NCBI GenBank assembly: GCA_013398955.1
Contig: VWPU01010335.1
Coordinates: forward strand, 1 to 64,000
Length of the DNA: 64,000 nucleotides
Direction: 5' to 3'
Source of the DNA: Callaeas wilsoni
Lineage: Eukaryota; Chordata; Aves; Passeriformes; Callaeidae
Shown: piece after piece, positions 1-12,289 of the stretch
Position numbering within the stretch: position 1 is the first letter of the stretch
Layout of the letters: every line of letters starts with the position of its first letter
The notes under the pieces: generated by a model
Told to the model about the DNA's origin: nothing
Databases searched by the model: none
The model's input: only the letters and a program-made list of their open reading frames with translations
Position numbers and translations under genes: made by a program

Positions 1-3000
1 CCTGTCCAAACCGAGACAAAGTAAAATGTAAAAATGGCAATATATTGAAACCAAAGGAAAAATATTTAAAACCAGAGCAGCTCTAAACTGACATATTTAA
101 AACTAGTTTGAAATGAAATTAAGCTTTTCCAAGACAAATGGGTTTCTTGTGGCTCCAAAAGAAACAGTACGCAATAAAATCCAGACTTACTTGTGTGTAA
201 ATGATTTAGATGGCAAATGGGGAGGAGATGGTCATAGAGGGCTGAGCTGAAGAGACAACATTTGCGAGTTCATTAAAAGCCCACGTAGGAGAGAGTTCCA
301 CAGAAAAACTGAATAGTATGACTCAACTTGATCCAGATAAGGTTTTCCTAGGGGAATAAAAGACAAAACCTTTGATCTTGATTGCTGTGATAGAAAATTG
401 AGTAATAAATGCTGGTTCTGTTAATGTCTTAATCATAGCTCATCATGCATGATGTTCTCTTGCCAACATTCCTTTGTTTCTCATTGTACTTTGACACAGC
501 GTGATTGCATGAGTCTATCAAGCAAACTCAATAGCTCTTCCAGAGGAGGCCTGTCTCCTTGTAGCCCACCAAAGCTGGACGTGTCAGAAGAAAGGGACTA
601 GATGAAAAGCAGCCGAGGGGACTTCCTGGCTGGGGATTGTGGAACCAGCCATCAGCCTGCTTTCATGGAAATACTCGTAAGAGAAGCATCCCCAGGGAAC
701 CATTTGGGCACATGATGACAGATGGATCTGGGAAGTCGAACTTCTTGCTTAAGCAACATCTGCTGGTGTTGAAAGTATCCAGAAAGCCACACCACTCTTA
801 AAAATGAAACAAACAAATCTGCAAGAAGAAGAAGAGCAAACCAAGATAAATTAGCTGCGATAACCTACATTTTAACCATAACCCTGCATGAAAAATTTGC
901 ACAGCAGAAGTCATGCCAGGTAGAAAGCAGGGATCATTCAGTATCAATCAAGCCTGAGACCAATAAGGACTGGTCATGTCATTAACTTCAGGTATTAAAC
1001 TTTCAATCCTGCTCGAAACATGGTTATTTCCAACGCCTTCTAGTTTTCCTGCACATTGCTCCTAAAGTATGGGGAAAGCAAAACACTTAAGAATTTTGGT
1101 AGGTGAAGCTTTTGGTAGGTGAAGCTTTGTTAGATTCTTGTATCATTTGTGAGTGTTGTGATCTTTTTAAAGCCAGAAAACTGAGATACAGAATAGTTAC
1201 ACTGACTGAAAAGCAGGAAGAGAGAACAACAAGGCTTTGAATAGAAAACATATGAATTCATAAGAAAAGGTGTGAGGAAGCATATTTTTTAAACTATTAT
1301 CCCTAATAAAAAACCAACAAAACCTAGTGCTACAGTGATGTTCTGTGAAATTCTCACACTTTTTACTACATTTCACCTAGCATATTGATCTAATGACTGA
1401 GCAGGCTGCAGACTTTTGCTCAAAAGTAGTAAAGACACAGTACCCTGCTCCAAGATGTAAAAGCTCTGTGTCTGCATGTAGCGGATTACGGTTGGCTCCA
1501 TTCGTGTCAGAACCACTTCTATACTATTTTGTTCACTTTTACAGACACAACCGTCAATAGTTATTTGGCCTTCTGTTTAAGCAGGGAAACACCTGGGCAT
1601 TGATAAATGAGTTGGTACCTTAGGGGCTACATGTATAGGAAGCTGTGTAAGTTTCTGGAGGACAAGTGAAAACTGAGTTATTTATAGTTTAACCTTTCAT
1701 TTCTTTTCATGCTTCATATCTTTGAAACCAGTGTCATTTTTAGCTCATCAAAATACAGAGGCACCAATTTCATTTTTTGCAAACCTACATATTTAAAGAA
1801 GGATGTTTAAGCGGTGCTGGCAACTGTGTATTTCTAAATGTTAGTGTTCTGTTTTTCATCTAAATACAGGAAGCGGGATTTGCAGTTGAAATATAAGTTT
1901 GTAAGCACAAAAAATACAGTTGGGAAAATATGTGGAGAAAAAAAAATCAATTAAAAATATCTGTATTAAAATTGGACTGTAATGACTGCTGCAATATTGC
2001 TGCTACCGATGCAGTCTCTGTGAAAAGCAGAGTACCAGGGCCAAGCACAGAAGCAAGAGGAACTAACTTTTAGCTACTCCAGCAGGGCAGAGCCCTGTGA
2101 ATCACATTAGGTAGCCCAGATCAAATCCTCTTATGCAAACATCATACGAGGCTGGCTCTAATCCTCCGCACACCCTAGGAGGACTGCTGATGTGGCATTC
2201 TCCAAACACACATTTGCTTTGCGTAACTGTGGGCAGCTGCTCTTGGGTGCAGGAGGCCTAAGTGTGAGCCTTTGTATGGTCTGCTCAGGGGGAGCAAAAA
2301 GAGATGGGGGAAGGCAAACCCTGAATGTGGCTGTGAGCTCCCAGGGCCACCCCATATACCTCTTGTTGTCATTGACCTCCCCAGAGACGGGATATCCTCC
2401 CCCTAGCACACCAATATCTCATGTCTGGGTCCAAGCCCTTGAAGAGCCAGGTGGCCTGTCCCAGTCCCAGGTCCTCCTGGATCTCCAGTCATGTCACTGG
2501 TGTCCCCCTGCTTTTCCCAGCAGTTGTTCCCTTCAGTAAAGAATGCTGAGGACCCACCTCCTGTTTCACACCAATGTTTAACTTGCTGAATCAGGACTCC
2601 ATGTAATGATTCAGACCTGGTTTCTGGTGACTAATGCTGGGCACTCCCTTCCTCCTAGGCAGCAGTAGCTCCTCAGTGCTCCCAAACTCTGTTCAGCCAG
2701 GCAGCTGCAGGACTGGAGGCCAGATATTCTGCTTACTCCCACTGAAAAAGTGGTGACTGTTTTTTATTTGTACAGCAGTGTCAATTTTTAGCCTGAACTT
2801 AATTTTTTTTCTTTACAATCTGTGCAGTTATATGATCAAAAAGTATAATCCCTGCAGACACAGGTCCTATAGTGTACAGAACTGATTTTCTTGAAGAAAG
2901 TCTGGGTGGGGTACTGTGAAACTTCTGTTGGTGTTCTCACTCATCTGGGATCAAATGTGAAATAAAGCAAATATCTTAGAATGAAGACCTTATTACAGGC

Positions 3001-6000
3001 ATGGTTTTATCTATGTAAAGCTTTCTTCTTCCAGGTTATTTTATCATTCATACATAGAAGTTTAAGACTTAGAGGAGTACTCTGAGTAAAAGTTCTGGCA
3101 CAATTTCCATTTTCCTCTCCTCACCCATCAAACACAAAAAGTGTGATATAATACAAACGCAGCAATTTCCCACAGAGACAACCGTACAGCATCACAGCCA
3201 GGTACTCTCTGCAACTTTTCCCTGTTTTTTTCAGCAAGAATTTGAAAGCATTATCAGTTTGATCACTGTTGTGATTTCCATGGTTGAAGGAAGCTTGCCA
3301 GTCCTCACAGGTTCCAGTGTGAGAATGCCTGCTCAGGTCGGGGGGATACCCTGAATTCTTGATTCTAACTTACCAGTGAGACAAAAATGTTTGTTCTATC
3401 AGCCAGGCCCATCCATCCTGTGCAATTTGTCTCTTCAAGGTTTCAGTGCAGAAACCAATGACATCGCGCAAGAGTTAAGCCTTCTTAAATAATCTTCTAA
3501 AACAGCTTCAGAGACCTTTTGGCTTGGTCTGGATCTTTCTCCTGTGGGTTTTCCTGAATGTGTTCAGTTTTCATCTCTTATATTAGATAATTTCTTATCC
3601 TCTGAAATGTCTCTGGTATATGCATGAATATGAAAGGTACTCTGCAGATCTTGCGGTGGTTTGTGCTCTGTCTTAATTTGTCAGTGTCAGTGTAACTAGA
3701 TCATGCAGACTCCCAGTCAAAACCAATAACACACTCAGCTCTTGACTGCAGAAATTTTGCTGCTATTTTGAATTACATTTCTTATAGCTATTGCAAAGCT
3801 TTGACTCAGTTGTTCGTGAAGTGGCTGAGTAGGTTTTTTTAATAGTTCAAGTATAGGAAGTTCAAGATGATGTAGATGTGGTCAGGCCATTTTCCACCAC
3901 TCAATACTTCACAGATATCCACTATGACAAGGGAAAAAAAAAAAGCAAAGGCATATTGTGGTATATCACCTGATACTACACCCAGTCGCATGCTCAAATC
4001 TTTGCAAATTTAAGGTAAATGGGTTGTATTAGAGCAATGGCTTCTATTCTTTGTCCTCTGTGAATATTTCCCTAATACCTAGACAGAGTGGGATGTTTCA
4101 CAGTTCTTTGCCATGACATGCTATGAAGTGTTTGGCTGTTGTCCTTAGAATCTGGTAATATCAATCACATTTTTGTTCTTACTTAGAGCTCAAGTTTTGA
4201 TGCCACATGAGGCAGCATCCTGACAAGGAGAAAACCTGATGGCACAGCTGTAGTTTCAAATACTCCAACAGGTTCACTTAGGCATGCTATTACACAATGA
4301 CCTAGTTTAGAGCTGTCATGGGGAGCAATTAATCTTTGTCACTCCATACTCATTCTAGAAGCACCTGAAGCCCAAAGAACCCCCTGGAGCCACATCTCTT
4401 CCTGCTAGCTTTCTGTGGAGGGGTTCAGTTCTGCTCCAGAGCACATTTACTTGCTTCAGTAGCACAGAACACCTTCAGGGGCCCTAGATGAAGGCAGCTC
4501 TCAGTACAAGAGCAATAGAAATACTGATCACAAAACGTAATTCACTGAGTTTACACATCCCCAAAGTTGATGGGAGATTAATTTCTTTTGAACTCTGCAT
4601 CTGCCAGTCATTAGTAGCTCCCAGTGTTATTCAGGCAGTATGTTTCCTTCCCCTTCTGACTCGTAAGTATTTTCCATGGATTATATTTTCACCAAATCAC
4701 AATTCTTTTCAGCTGTTGATTTCTGTACAGAGCAGCAGGTGCCTGGACAGCTCTTCACACATGTTGCTCTGGTTGTTGGGTGCTGACATCTCTGTAGCTC
4801 CTGCTTTTCTGGATGAAGCTTCCCTCTACATGGGCAACTCCACCTCCTTTGGCTTTTGTCTCTGCATCATCTACAAATACCGTCTGGCCCGGGAGGCCCG
4901 TGAAACAGCTTCTTTCACCTGACCCATGGGATGCCTATGAATGCATTGCAGCTGGGCCTCCTCCAACTCTTTAGTCACTTCACTAGAAAGGTTTCCTTGA
5001 TATGCTGCATCTGGTCTAAATGACTCACCCCGAGGCTGGGAATTCACAGCTGATACCTTTAAAAAAACACCCTAAATTTCTGTCTCAGTGTTTATAGCTC
5101 CGTTGCTAACCTGTCCACGGACTTACCTTCTGCAGCTAACAAACTATGAGTTGCCTTTGTGCGAAACCTTTTCAAAGTAAATGTTAACACAAAAGTTTCC
5201 AATAGTCTCCCACTGGGCACACAATCTCCCTCTATTATTCATTCCAAATTCAATACACAAAGTTCTGCCTCGTTAAAACTGTCTTCTGACCAGAAGAGGG
5301 AAACCCCCAGCAAAGCTTCCTCAATGCAAGTAACCACTTCTGTGAATGTCTACAACATTGCCCTTTTGCTGTTTTTTGGTTTGCTGTTTAGTCGCAATTT
5401 CCAAGGAGCCACATTTCTGCGTTTTTCCTTCCTGCACATCAAGAAAAGATTTATAAGACTCTGCTTTGCAAGATGCACAGCCTACACATGAAAAGTTTTG
5501 ACAAAGGCTTTTGGCCTTGACACACTGTCAAGATGAAGTCCTGCTTTCCCTTTCCCTTCAGCTCAGGAACTTGAAAGCCTTCAAGGCCAACAAATTTCTG
5601 TTTAGAAGTGTTTTTCCTGTTTTGAGCCCACTGCCTAAGTCCAAAGTACACAATGGCTACCAGGGAAAGGCCCAGCATGGAGAGCAGCAGTGCCCTCCTT
5701 TACTGCCTTTGGCTCAGAGGCAGCAATTACAGTATAAAGCTGCATAGCATGTTATTAATAAAATACTGCACCATCTTTTGGAGGAAGTGCTGTCTGGCCT
5801 AATATTTTTAAACTACTTATTCCCTCACCTGTCTAGGAGAGAGCAGGCACTGGGTGTTGCAACCTGGAGGCAACTGATTTGCTAGAAAGGTAATGGTTAA
5901 TTTAAAGACCTGCTTGGGTTTTTGCAGAGGAAGGCTTAAGTCAAGTTAGGACAATGATGGGAGACTTACAAGACTCTTCTAAACCTGAATCTGGCCCTTG

Positions 6001-9000
6001 AACTGGGAGTATCCTGTGGAGTCTTGCTTTTAGGTGACCAGGCTTGCTGCTAATACACTTTTCTTGGTGGACAAACAGCAACCAAGGCAGTTTGCCAAAC
6101 TGCCTTGTCCTTTTTATTTGAGTGAAAGAATATTGACTCATACCTCTGCCAATTTGTTTGCTGTGTGGTCAAACATTTGTAGGGTGATCTAAGGCACTGA
6201 TCCAGGTGGGTTACCAATACTTTTTCAATAAAATATTTGTTTAAGTATTTGTCTCAATTAAAGTAGATGTTCTTACGAAGATTAACATTAGAATTGTACT
6301 TAATGGTGTTTTTGCTCTCTTTTTTTACTTCTTCGCAGGAAAGAAAGGCCTAGAATAATTTCTTATTGTGGCAGTAAAATCTCACTTAATTTTCTCAGCT
6401 CTTTATTGTAGAATGACTTCCATAAAGCACTACGGCTGACGTGTAAAGATAAACAGCATTATTTTCTTTTTTCTGTGACTCACTGAACATAAGTCCATAT
6501 TTATTCAGACTTTGTGGAGCACAATGATGTGTAAGAAAATTATAGTTACCAGGCAAATGAATATTTTAGTTCATTTAATTTATGTTGTATATCTACCTCT
6601 ATAATATATGCAGATATTTGGGGCAAAAGTCTTGTCTGAGGCCCATGGCTTGTGATCTAAGATTTGTAGGCAGCAGACAGACTTTTTATTCCTTTATGTC
6701 TATGGGAGAACTAGAGTTATTAATGCTGGTAAAATAACAGCTGCTGAATGTTATTTCCATATGACCTAGCAATTATAGCACATGCCATCACCTGATAACT
6801 TAGTTGTTCTCTTTTACAGTCCTCACTGTGATGGTTTCAGATATTTAAATTCTTTATCCTTCTCCCAGTGTATCAGATGACTCTGAACAGTCAGTGTGGT
6901 CCAATAGGCCTTTTGCAGAAAGCTCTGCTTTTTTTCTCTTCCTAATGGGGAAATTGCTTAGTAAGCAGGGCCTTCTGGGCTCATAAATAGAAATACTGGA
7001 TGCATGTCCTGTCTCTGTGCCTGCTTCCTTCTTGCTGAAGGAAGGCCATTTAAAATTTTTTTTCCCTAATTCTAACAGTAAGAGTTACTGAATCCCCACT
7101 GCCAAAGGTATCTGAGCTCTGCCCAGCCATCTGCTGTACCTCTGAGACTATGATGCTGTACCTCCTGTCCCTGTGGTGTTACTTCAGTGCTTTCCTTTTG
7201 CAGAGGAGGGAGAAGGGCCTTTGGAAGCCACCTGGTAATCCAACTGCCTTCTACTTACCTAGCATACTGTAAATTTTTATTAACAGCAAAGGCTCTGACA
7301 AGAGCAGAACACAGGAGGTTATACAAGGAAAAAATGACCCAACTATAAAAGCTTTTATTTTCTCAATTGATCAAGAGATCAGTCATAGACTGTTCCTCTT
7401 ACTCCTTCCAGCTACTAGACACTTCTGCAAGTACTATGTAAAACCAATAAGCAATTAAATGCTGTATGTTGCTAAAGAATTCATATATATGCATGCTTCA
7501 GTTCTGCAGTCTGTTCCTTTCCTATGAATCCAGGCATGGTGAACAAAATCACCTATATTTTAAAAATTCTAGAAAAAATCACTTAAATACAACTATTTGA
7601 AGTGGAGCAAAGGATACCAGCTACAAAAGGGAGATCAACTTTTTCTGGACGTTCATGAAGTTATACTTTCTGCTGGTCTTACTTGGCTGATTTTCCATAA
7701 CTCAATTGTCCCACTACTTTCTGTGCTTGACTGCTGAACAGCTTTTGGTCATGGGCTTCTTTTGACTAAACAGATACAGCTGAAGTTTTCCCACTGCCTG
7801 AATTCTTCAATTGGAAAAGACTCAAGACAAATATGAGAGGCCACCAGATCCTTTCCTGTCATCTGTAAGTAATTTTCAAAGACTACAGAGAATGTCGTAG
7901 ACATGTCAAGTTTTCAATAATCTCAGGAGGAGAGAGGGAATATCCCAAAGTAAATACCAAGTAGTATATGTTATGTGTCCTGGGAGGCCAGCATGCCAAT
8001 TAAACCAAAAATACGCTCTTCATTAGAAAACTGCCTGCAGCTTCAATCTGCTTTAGCTGATTTTTTTTTTCAGAGTAGCATATTTACCAAGGTGTAGGGC
8101 AACCTTTAATTGAAGGTGGCCTCTCACTGTCTGTTTTAGCAGTTAAAAAACCCCAAATATCATTGTGTGCTGAAAATTCCCTTAATTATCATTGCAACGC
8201 AGAATGATCCTACCTCTGACAAGCCACCTCTAATGCCTGATGGAGACAGAAGAATTAATGTGGAGCAGGAAGTATGCTGGTTGTAAGGGCTGGGCTTGTT
8301 CTCAGATGAGACAGTTGGTGGTTCCATGTGAAAACAAGAAAAAGTCATCAAATAAAAGTTGTACTTCTTTACATTTTGTAGGGTATTTACAGAAGAATTT
8401 TTGGAAAGAAGTATACAGAAATGACAGTAAAGACTTCTTCAGTAAAGAGCACGTGGTTTTGTGCCTATGATACATGGATGATGTCATAGATAATGACCTG
8501 TAGAGCAATAATGTAGTTTATGGGTCTCTACAACATAACCCATACATTGGTGGAAATAATTATATCAGTAATTAAAGGTGTACGTTACAAATAGATCTTA
8601 GGATCAACAACCGTGGGAAACCACAGCAGGTTCGGTATTGAGTTTGGTAACCAGATTGTAAAAGAAGGAAACATGATCTGTGGATACTTCTTGTCAGCAG
8701 CAGTGCCTTCAGCTGACATTTCAGGATGCTGTTATAAGCGTTACTACCCTTAGAGACCTTTTGAAATGTTTTATAAAATAACAAAAGGAATTACATTTTT
8801 GTTCAACCTTATCCAGGAAATAAGGAGACAGTCATGCCTTTTCTGTATGCAGCCAGACAGATCCAAAGCAGAAGAGCTGCCTTCTGTCTTGGAGCACTGC
8901 TTTAATCTCTCGGCAACTTGTGATTGCAACATGAATTCCAGAGGTTGGCTAAAAGTCCTAAACATGATACATTCATCTCAAACTCTGCACATACTGAATA

Positions 9001-9202
9001 TTTCAGTACCGGAATGTGTTACGAAAATTACTTTATTTAATTTAGTTGATTTATGATTTAGGCTACAGTTTCTTTGAGAATCAGATTAATGCTGAAAAAA
9101 AATCCAAATGTCCAAGTTTCCAAGAAGTTCTCTCTCTTCCTCCTTCCCTCATGCCTGGTTCCAAAATCTGGAAGAAAAGCCCCCAAGTCTTTAAAGGTAT
9201 AG
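1..9202. other. Intergenic DNA, no gene recognised
   Basis: No reading frame here resembles a known protein, and no run of exon-like blocks with splice borders was found. The longest open frame (4488-4922, 144 codons) has no recognisable domain and no codon bias I can see. Base composition is moderately AT-rich. A 16-bp direct tandem duplication lies at 1094-1125. If bird synteny follows human, TMEM131 would lie further left on the opposite strand, but none of its exons was recognised. Confidence 0.6.
1094..1125. repeat. 16-bp direct tandem duplication
   Basis: The unit TTTTGGTAGGTGAAGC occurs twice back to back (1094-1109 and 1110-1125) with no mismatch. It is a simple local duplication with no visible link to a gene. 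Confidence 0.9.
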
Positions 9203-9262
9203 AGAACCATAGAATCATTATGGTTAGAAAAGACCTCTAAGATCATTAAGTCCAAATACGTT
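9203..9262 (-). mobile_element. CR1 LINE 3'-end fragment
   Basis: The plus strand reads ATAGAATCATTATGGTTAG followed by AAAAGACCTCTAAGATCATT and AAGTCCAA, the reverse complement of the 3' terminus of avian CR1 elements (ATTCTATGATTCT tail preceded by the conserved 3' UTR). Only about 60 bp are recognisable, so the copy is heavily 5'-truncated or decayed. The right boundary is approximate. Confidence 0.75.
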
Positions 9263-10810
9263 TAGCTAGCAACAGTATTACTGTATGTAACAACAGGTCT
9301 GAACAGAAAGACTACTCAATTTTTAAAAATTTTGCAGTTCTTCCAACAGATCCTAACTTCCAGGAGAAGTCTGAAGATATCCTGCAGGTGTAAAGTCCTG
9401 ATTGCACACATAATCATGTGATTGCCTGAGTTTAGCTGTAGCATTTATACTTCCAGCTTACAGGAAGTTTGTTGAGGGCCATTCCCAAACACTTCTGTTC
9501 ACTCAGCCAAGCAGAACATAAGCTGTCCTCTAAAAATAGGGAAGCTGATATAAAATTATTTTGTTTGGACCTGTACCCCAATATTGCACATAGTTAAAGT
9601 GCTCAGAGCCACATGAAAACACAGCTTTGAACCACAGGAGAAAAGTCATGGCTCAAGGATGTATTACACACACGTGAGGACTACGTGGATGACTTGACAG
9701 CTTACAGATGCTTGAGAGGAATACATTTCAGGAAGGCCAGGGCTGTAGATCATTGCCTGGCATCTCTTCAGCTCTGTAAACTGTTCTCTCCAGGATCAGG
9801 TTTCAGAAAGGAATGCTGTCACGGGATATTTTACCCGATGACTAAAACTGCTGATTTTCCAGTGCGACGTTTAACCTCCCATTCCACGCTCCACGCTTGC
9901 TTTATTTACTAATCCAGCCTGTAGCTCTGATGTGGTGGAAGAAGGAGGATAAACTATGCCTTGAGAGCATATGTATGAGTGGAGAAAGTACCACCCATCT
10001 CTTCAGCACTGTAGTTGTGGAAGCCCAGAGAACCTGACTTTCTTTCAAGTTCTTATTGTGGTGTGGGTCATCACAGTAGCCTCTCCTCTGAAACAGTAGG
10101 AAAAGCCCTCATCTGCAGTCAGGGAGAGAGCATGAACAGGAACTGGACCTCACTCTCAGCTGAAAAATTAACTACAGAATAGAGCATCTCAGGCTGAAAT
10201 ATATTTTCTGTTTACATTCTCCATGCTGGGAGGGAGGATCTGGACAGGGTCCACTGCAAAGGCAACAGCTGCAGGGAGGTTTTATAGCCACATGGTTCTA
10301 CTAGACGTGGCTTTCTGGTGTCAGGAGATTGATTTGGGACAACTTCCACAAAATATATCTTTTGGTGTATTTCAACAAACCACCAGCCAAGGGTAAAACC
10401 TCTAACTGCTCAGAAAGATCAATAATGCTTAAAGGATAACAGTTTCTTAATGTCACAGAAATACCAAGTTTCTTATTACCTGCTCTTTTGTAGCAGCAAA
10501 AATATCTCTCAAAATAGAAAAGTTCAAAATGGGAAACCATGTAAGCATTGCTAACTTGTGCTGTGGACTTGGTTCAGTTGCTGTCCATGTTCACATGCAC
10601 TTTGTGAGTGACAAGGTTTTATCCTGAATCCCAGCTAAGTCATGTGATTTTATGAGATTCTTCCTTCTTGTCCTTCCCCTCCTATCAAAGGTTGGTGTCA
10701 GCAGCTGTCACGGAAGAATCTGAAACCGTAGGCTTCCTGAAGCCTAAGAAAAGAGAAAGCAAACAAACCCACCTTTAATGTGTATATACATATACACCCA
10801 TACATCACAG

Positions 10811-10857
10811 GTGTGTGTGTAGATGGTGTGTGTGTGGGCGCATCCTTGTGTGTGTGT
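10811..10857. repeat. Interrupted (TG)n microsatellite
   Basis: Three GT/TG runs of 5-6 units are separated by short interruptions. No gene context. Confidence 0.85.
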
Positions 10858-12225
10858 CTATCTGTGCAGAGGAAGGGCGGGAGAGACACATTTCACCGTC
10901 TTTGTGCAGGCAAGGATTTCATGTTTGGCAAGGCAGTTCCTGGCAGTACCAACCCTCTAAAAACCACCCATTTATGAAGGATTGCAGATACACAGCCAGT
11001 TTGGAGAAGACAGCCTGTTGCCAGACTAGGCCCTTTAGGAGTCAGAAGACTTACGGCTGGATCTTGCAAGCATTTGATCCACTCGAGCTGTTTTTCACAT
11101 GGGTAGAGGTGGTAGTCAGTAGAGAGCAGGAGCTACTCAGGAGGGAGCACAAAAGCTCCATCTCTTCCAGCAGGAGATTCCAGCACCATGATACTCCATG
11201 TAGTTTTCTCACTTGTGGTGGTAGTTTGCATCATACTTTGTGAGGTCAGATGCTAAGGATCCAAAAATTACATTCTTCCTCATGAGTAAGCTTTAGTATG
11301 ATCTGGAATGACTCATCAGGTTAAAGGGTTGTGAGGTCAAGCCATTTATGAAAATACTCTTTTAAATATTGGCTGAGTTTTCTGAGAAGGATATTTTGTG
11401 TAAAAAGCATGAAGAATTTCATGCACTAGATATTAAATATTTAAGGGGGTTTTTGGGTCAAAATTTGTAGTTCCATAAGCTGTAGACTTTCTTATTTCTT
11501 TCTTATTTTTTTCTACATGTCAAAATAAAGTGTAAAGCAAAAAAACCCAACATAGGTGCTGGCAAATACTCATACTATCCAATATATTCAAACTTATTTA
11601 ATTAACTTACTGGGCTTGGTTTTTACCAAGCTAATTCTGTGGCTATGACAAATTGTATCTTCCAGATCTGATTATTCATTAAACATCTACTGTGAATTTC
11701 AGGTTCCCTCATGCTTAAAATACAGTACATGTGTAATGGGATTAAGAATTAAAATATGTTTCTTAATTTTATTTAATTTATGACTTTCAATTACAGAATT
11801 TAAATTCTAAGGATGCTGCAGAACACATCAGTTAACTATACTGAACTAATTAACAATTATAATAAGGTTTTTTGACTGCAGCATATATATTTTCAGACCT
11901 GAAAGAAATGACTGGATTGCTTATTACTGATAATAGCTTAGAAGCTTTGGTTTTGTTTCAGTGGTGGGCATATTTTAATCCACTTTTGGAGTAAATAATG
12001 AATGACTGAATCATCATTGCATTTCTCAGAAAAAGTCAACGATGAAATCAAACATTATTTTAGAGTCTTGTTTTCCACTGTTTCTTGAGTCGTATAGTGA
12101 GGTCTTGGGATGAGCATCTCCTTGCTGTACTATAGGACAAAAACTTTCCAGTTGGTACATTATTTTCATATGTCTGTTTCTCTGGAAAAAGTGATTTCAT
12201 GCTTTCTAACATGAAGATGACAAAT

Positions 12226-12289
12226 CACACACGCACACATACACACATATATATACACATATATATATACATATATAATTTTTTTTTTT
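12226..12289. repeat. (CA)n/(TA)n microsatellite with T tract
   Basis: A CA-rich run passes into alternating CACATATATATA and TATATA blocks and ends in an 11-base T tract (12279-12289). Likely polymorphic, with no gene context. Confidence 0.9.

Noticed and set aside
4488..4922. 144-codon open frame in the left intergenic region
   Set aside because: Composition is hydrophobic and irregular, no domain is visible and no neighbouring exon supports it.
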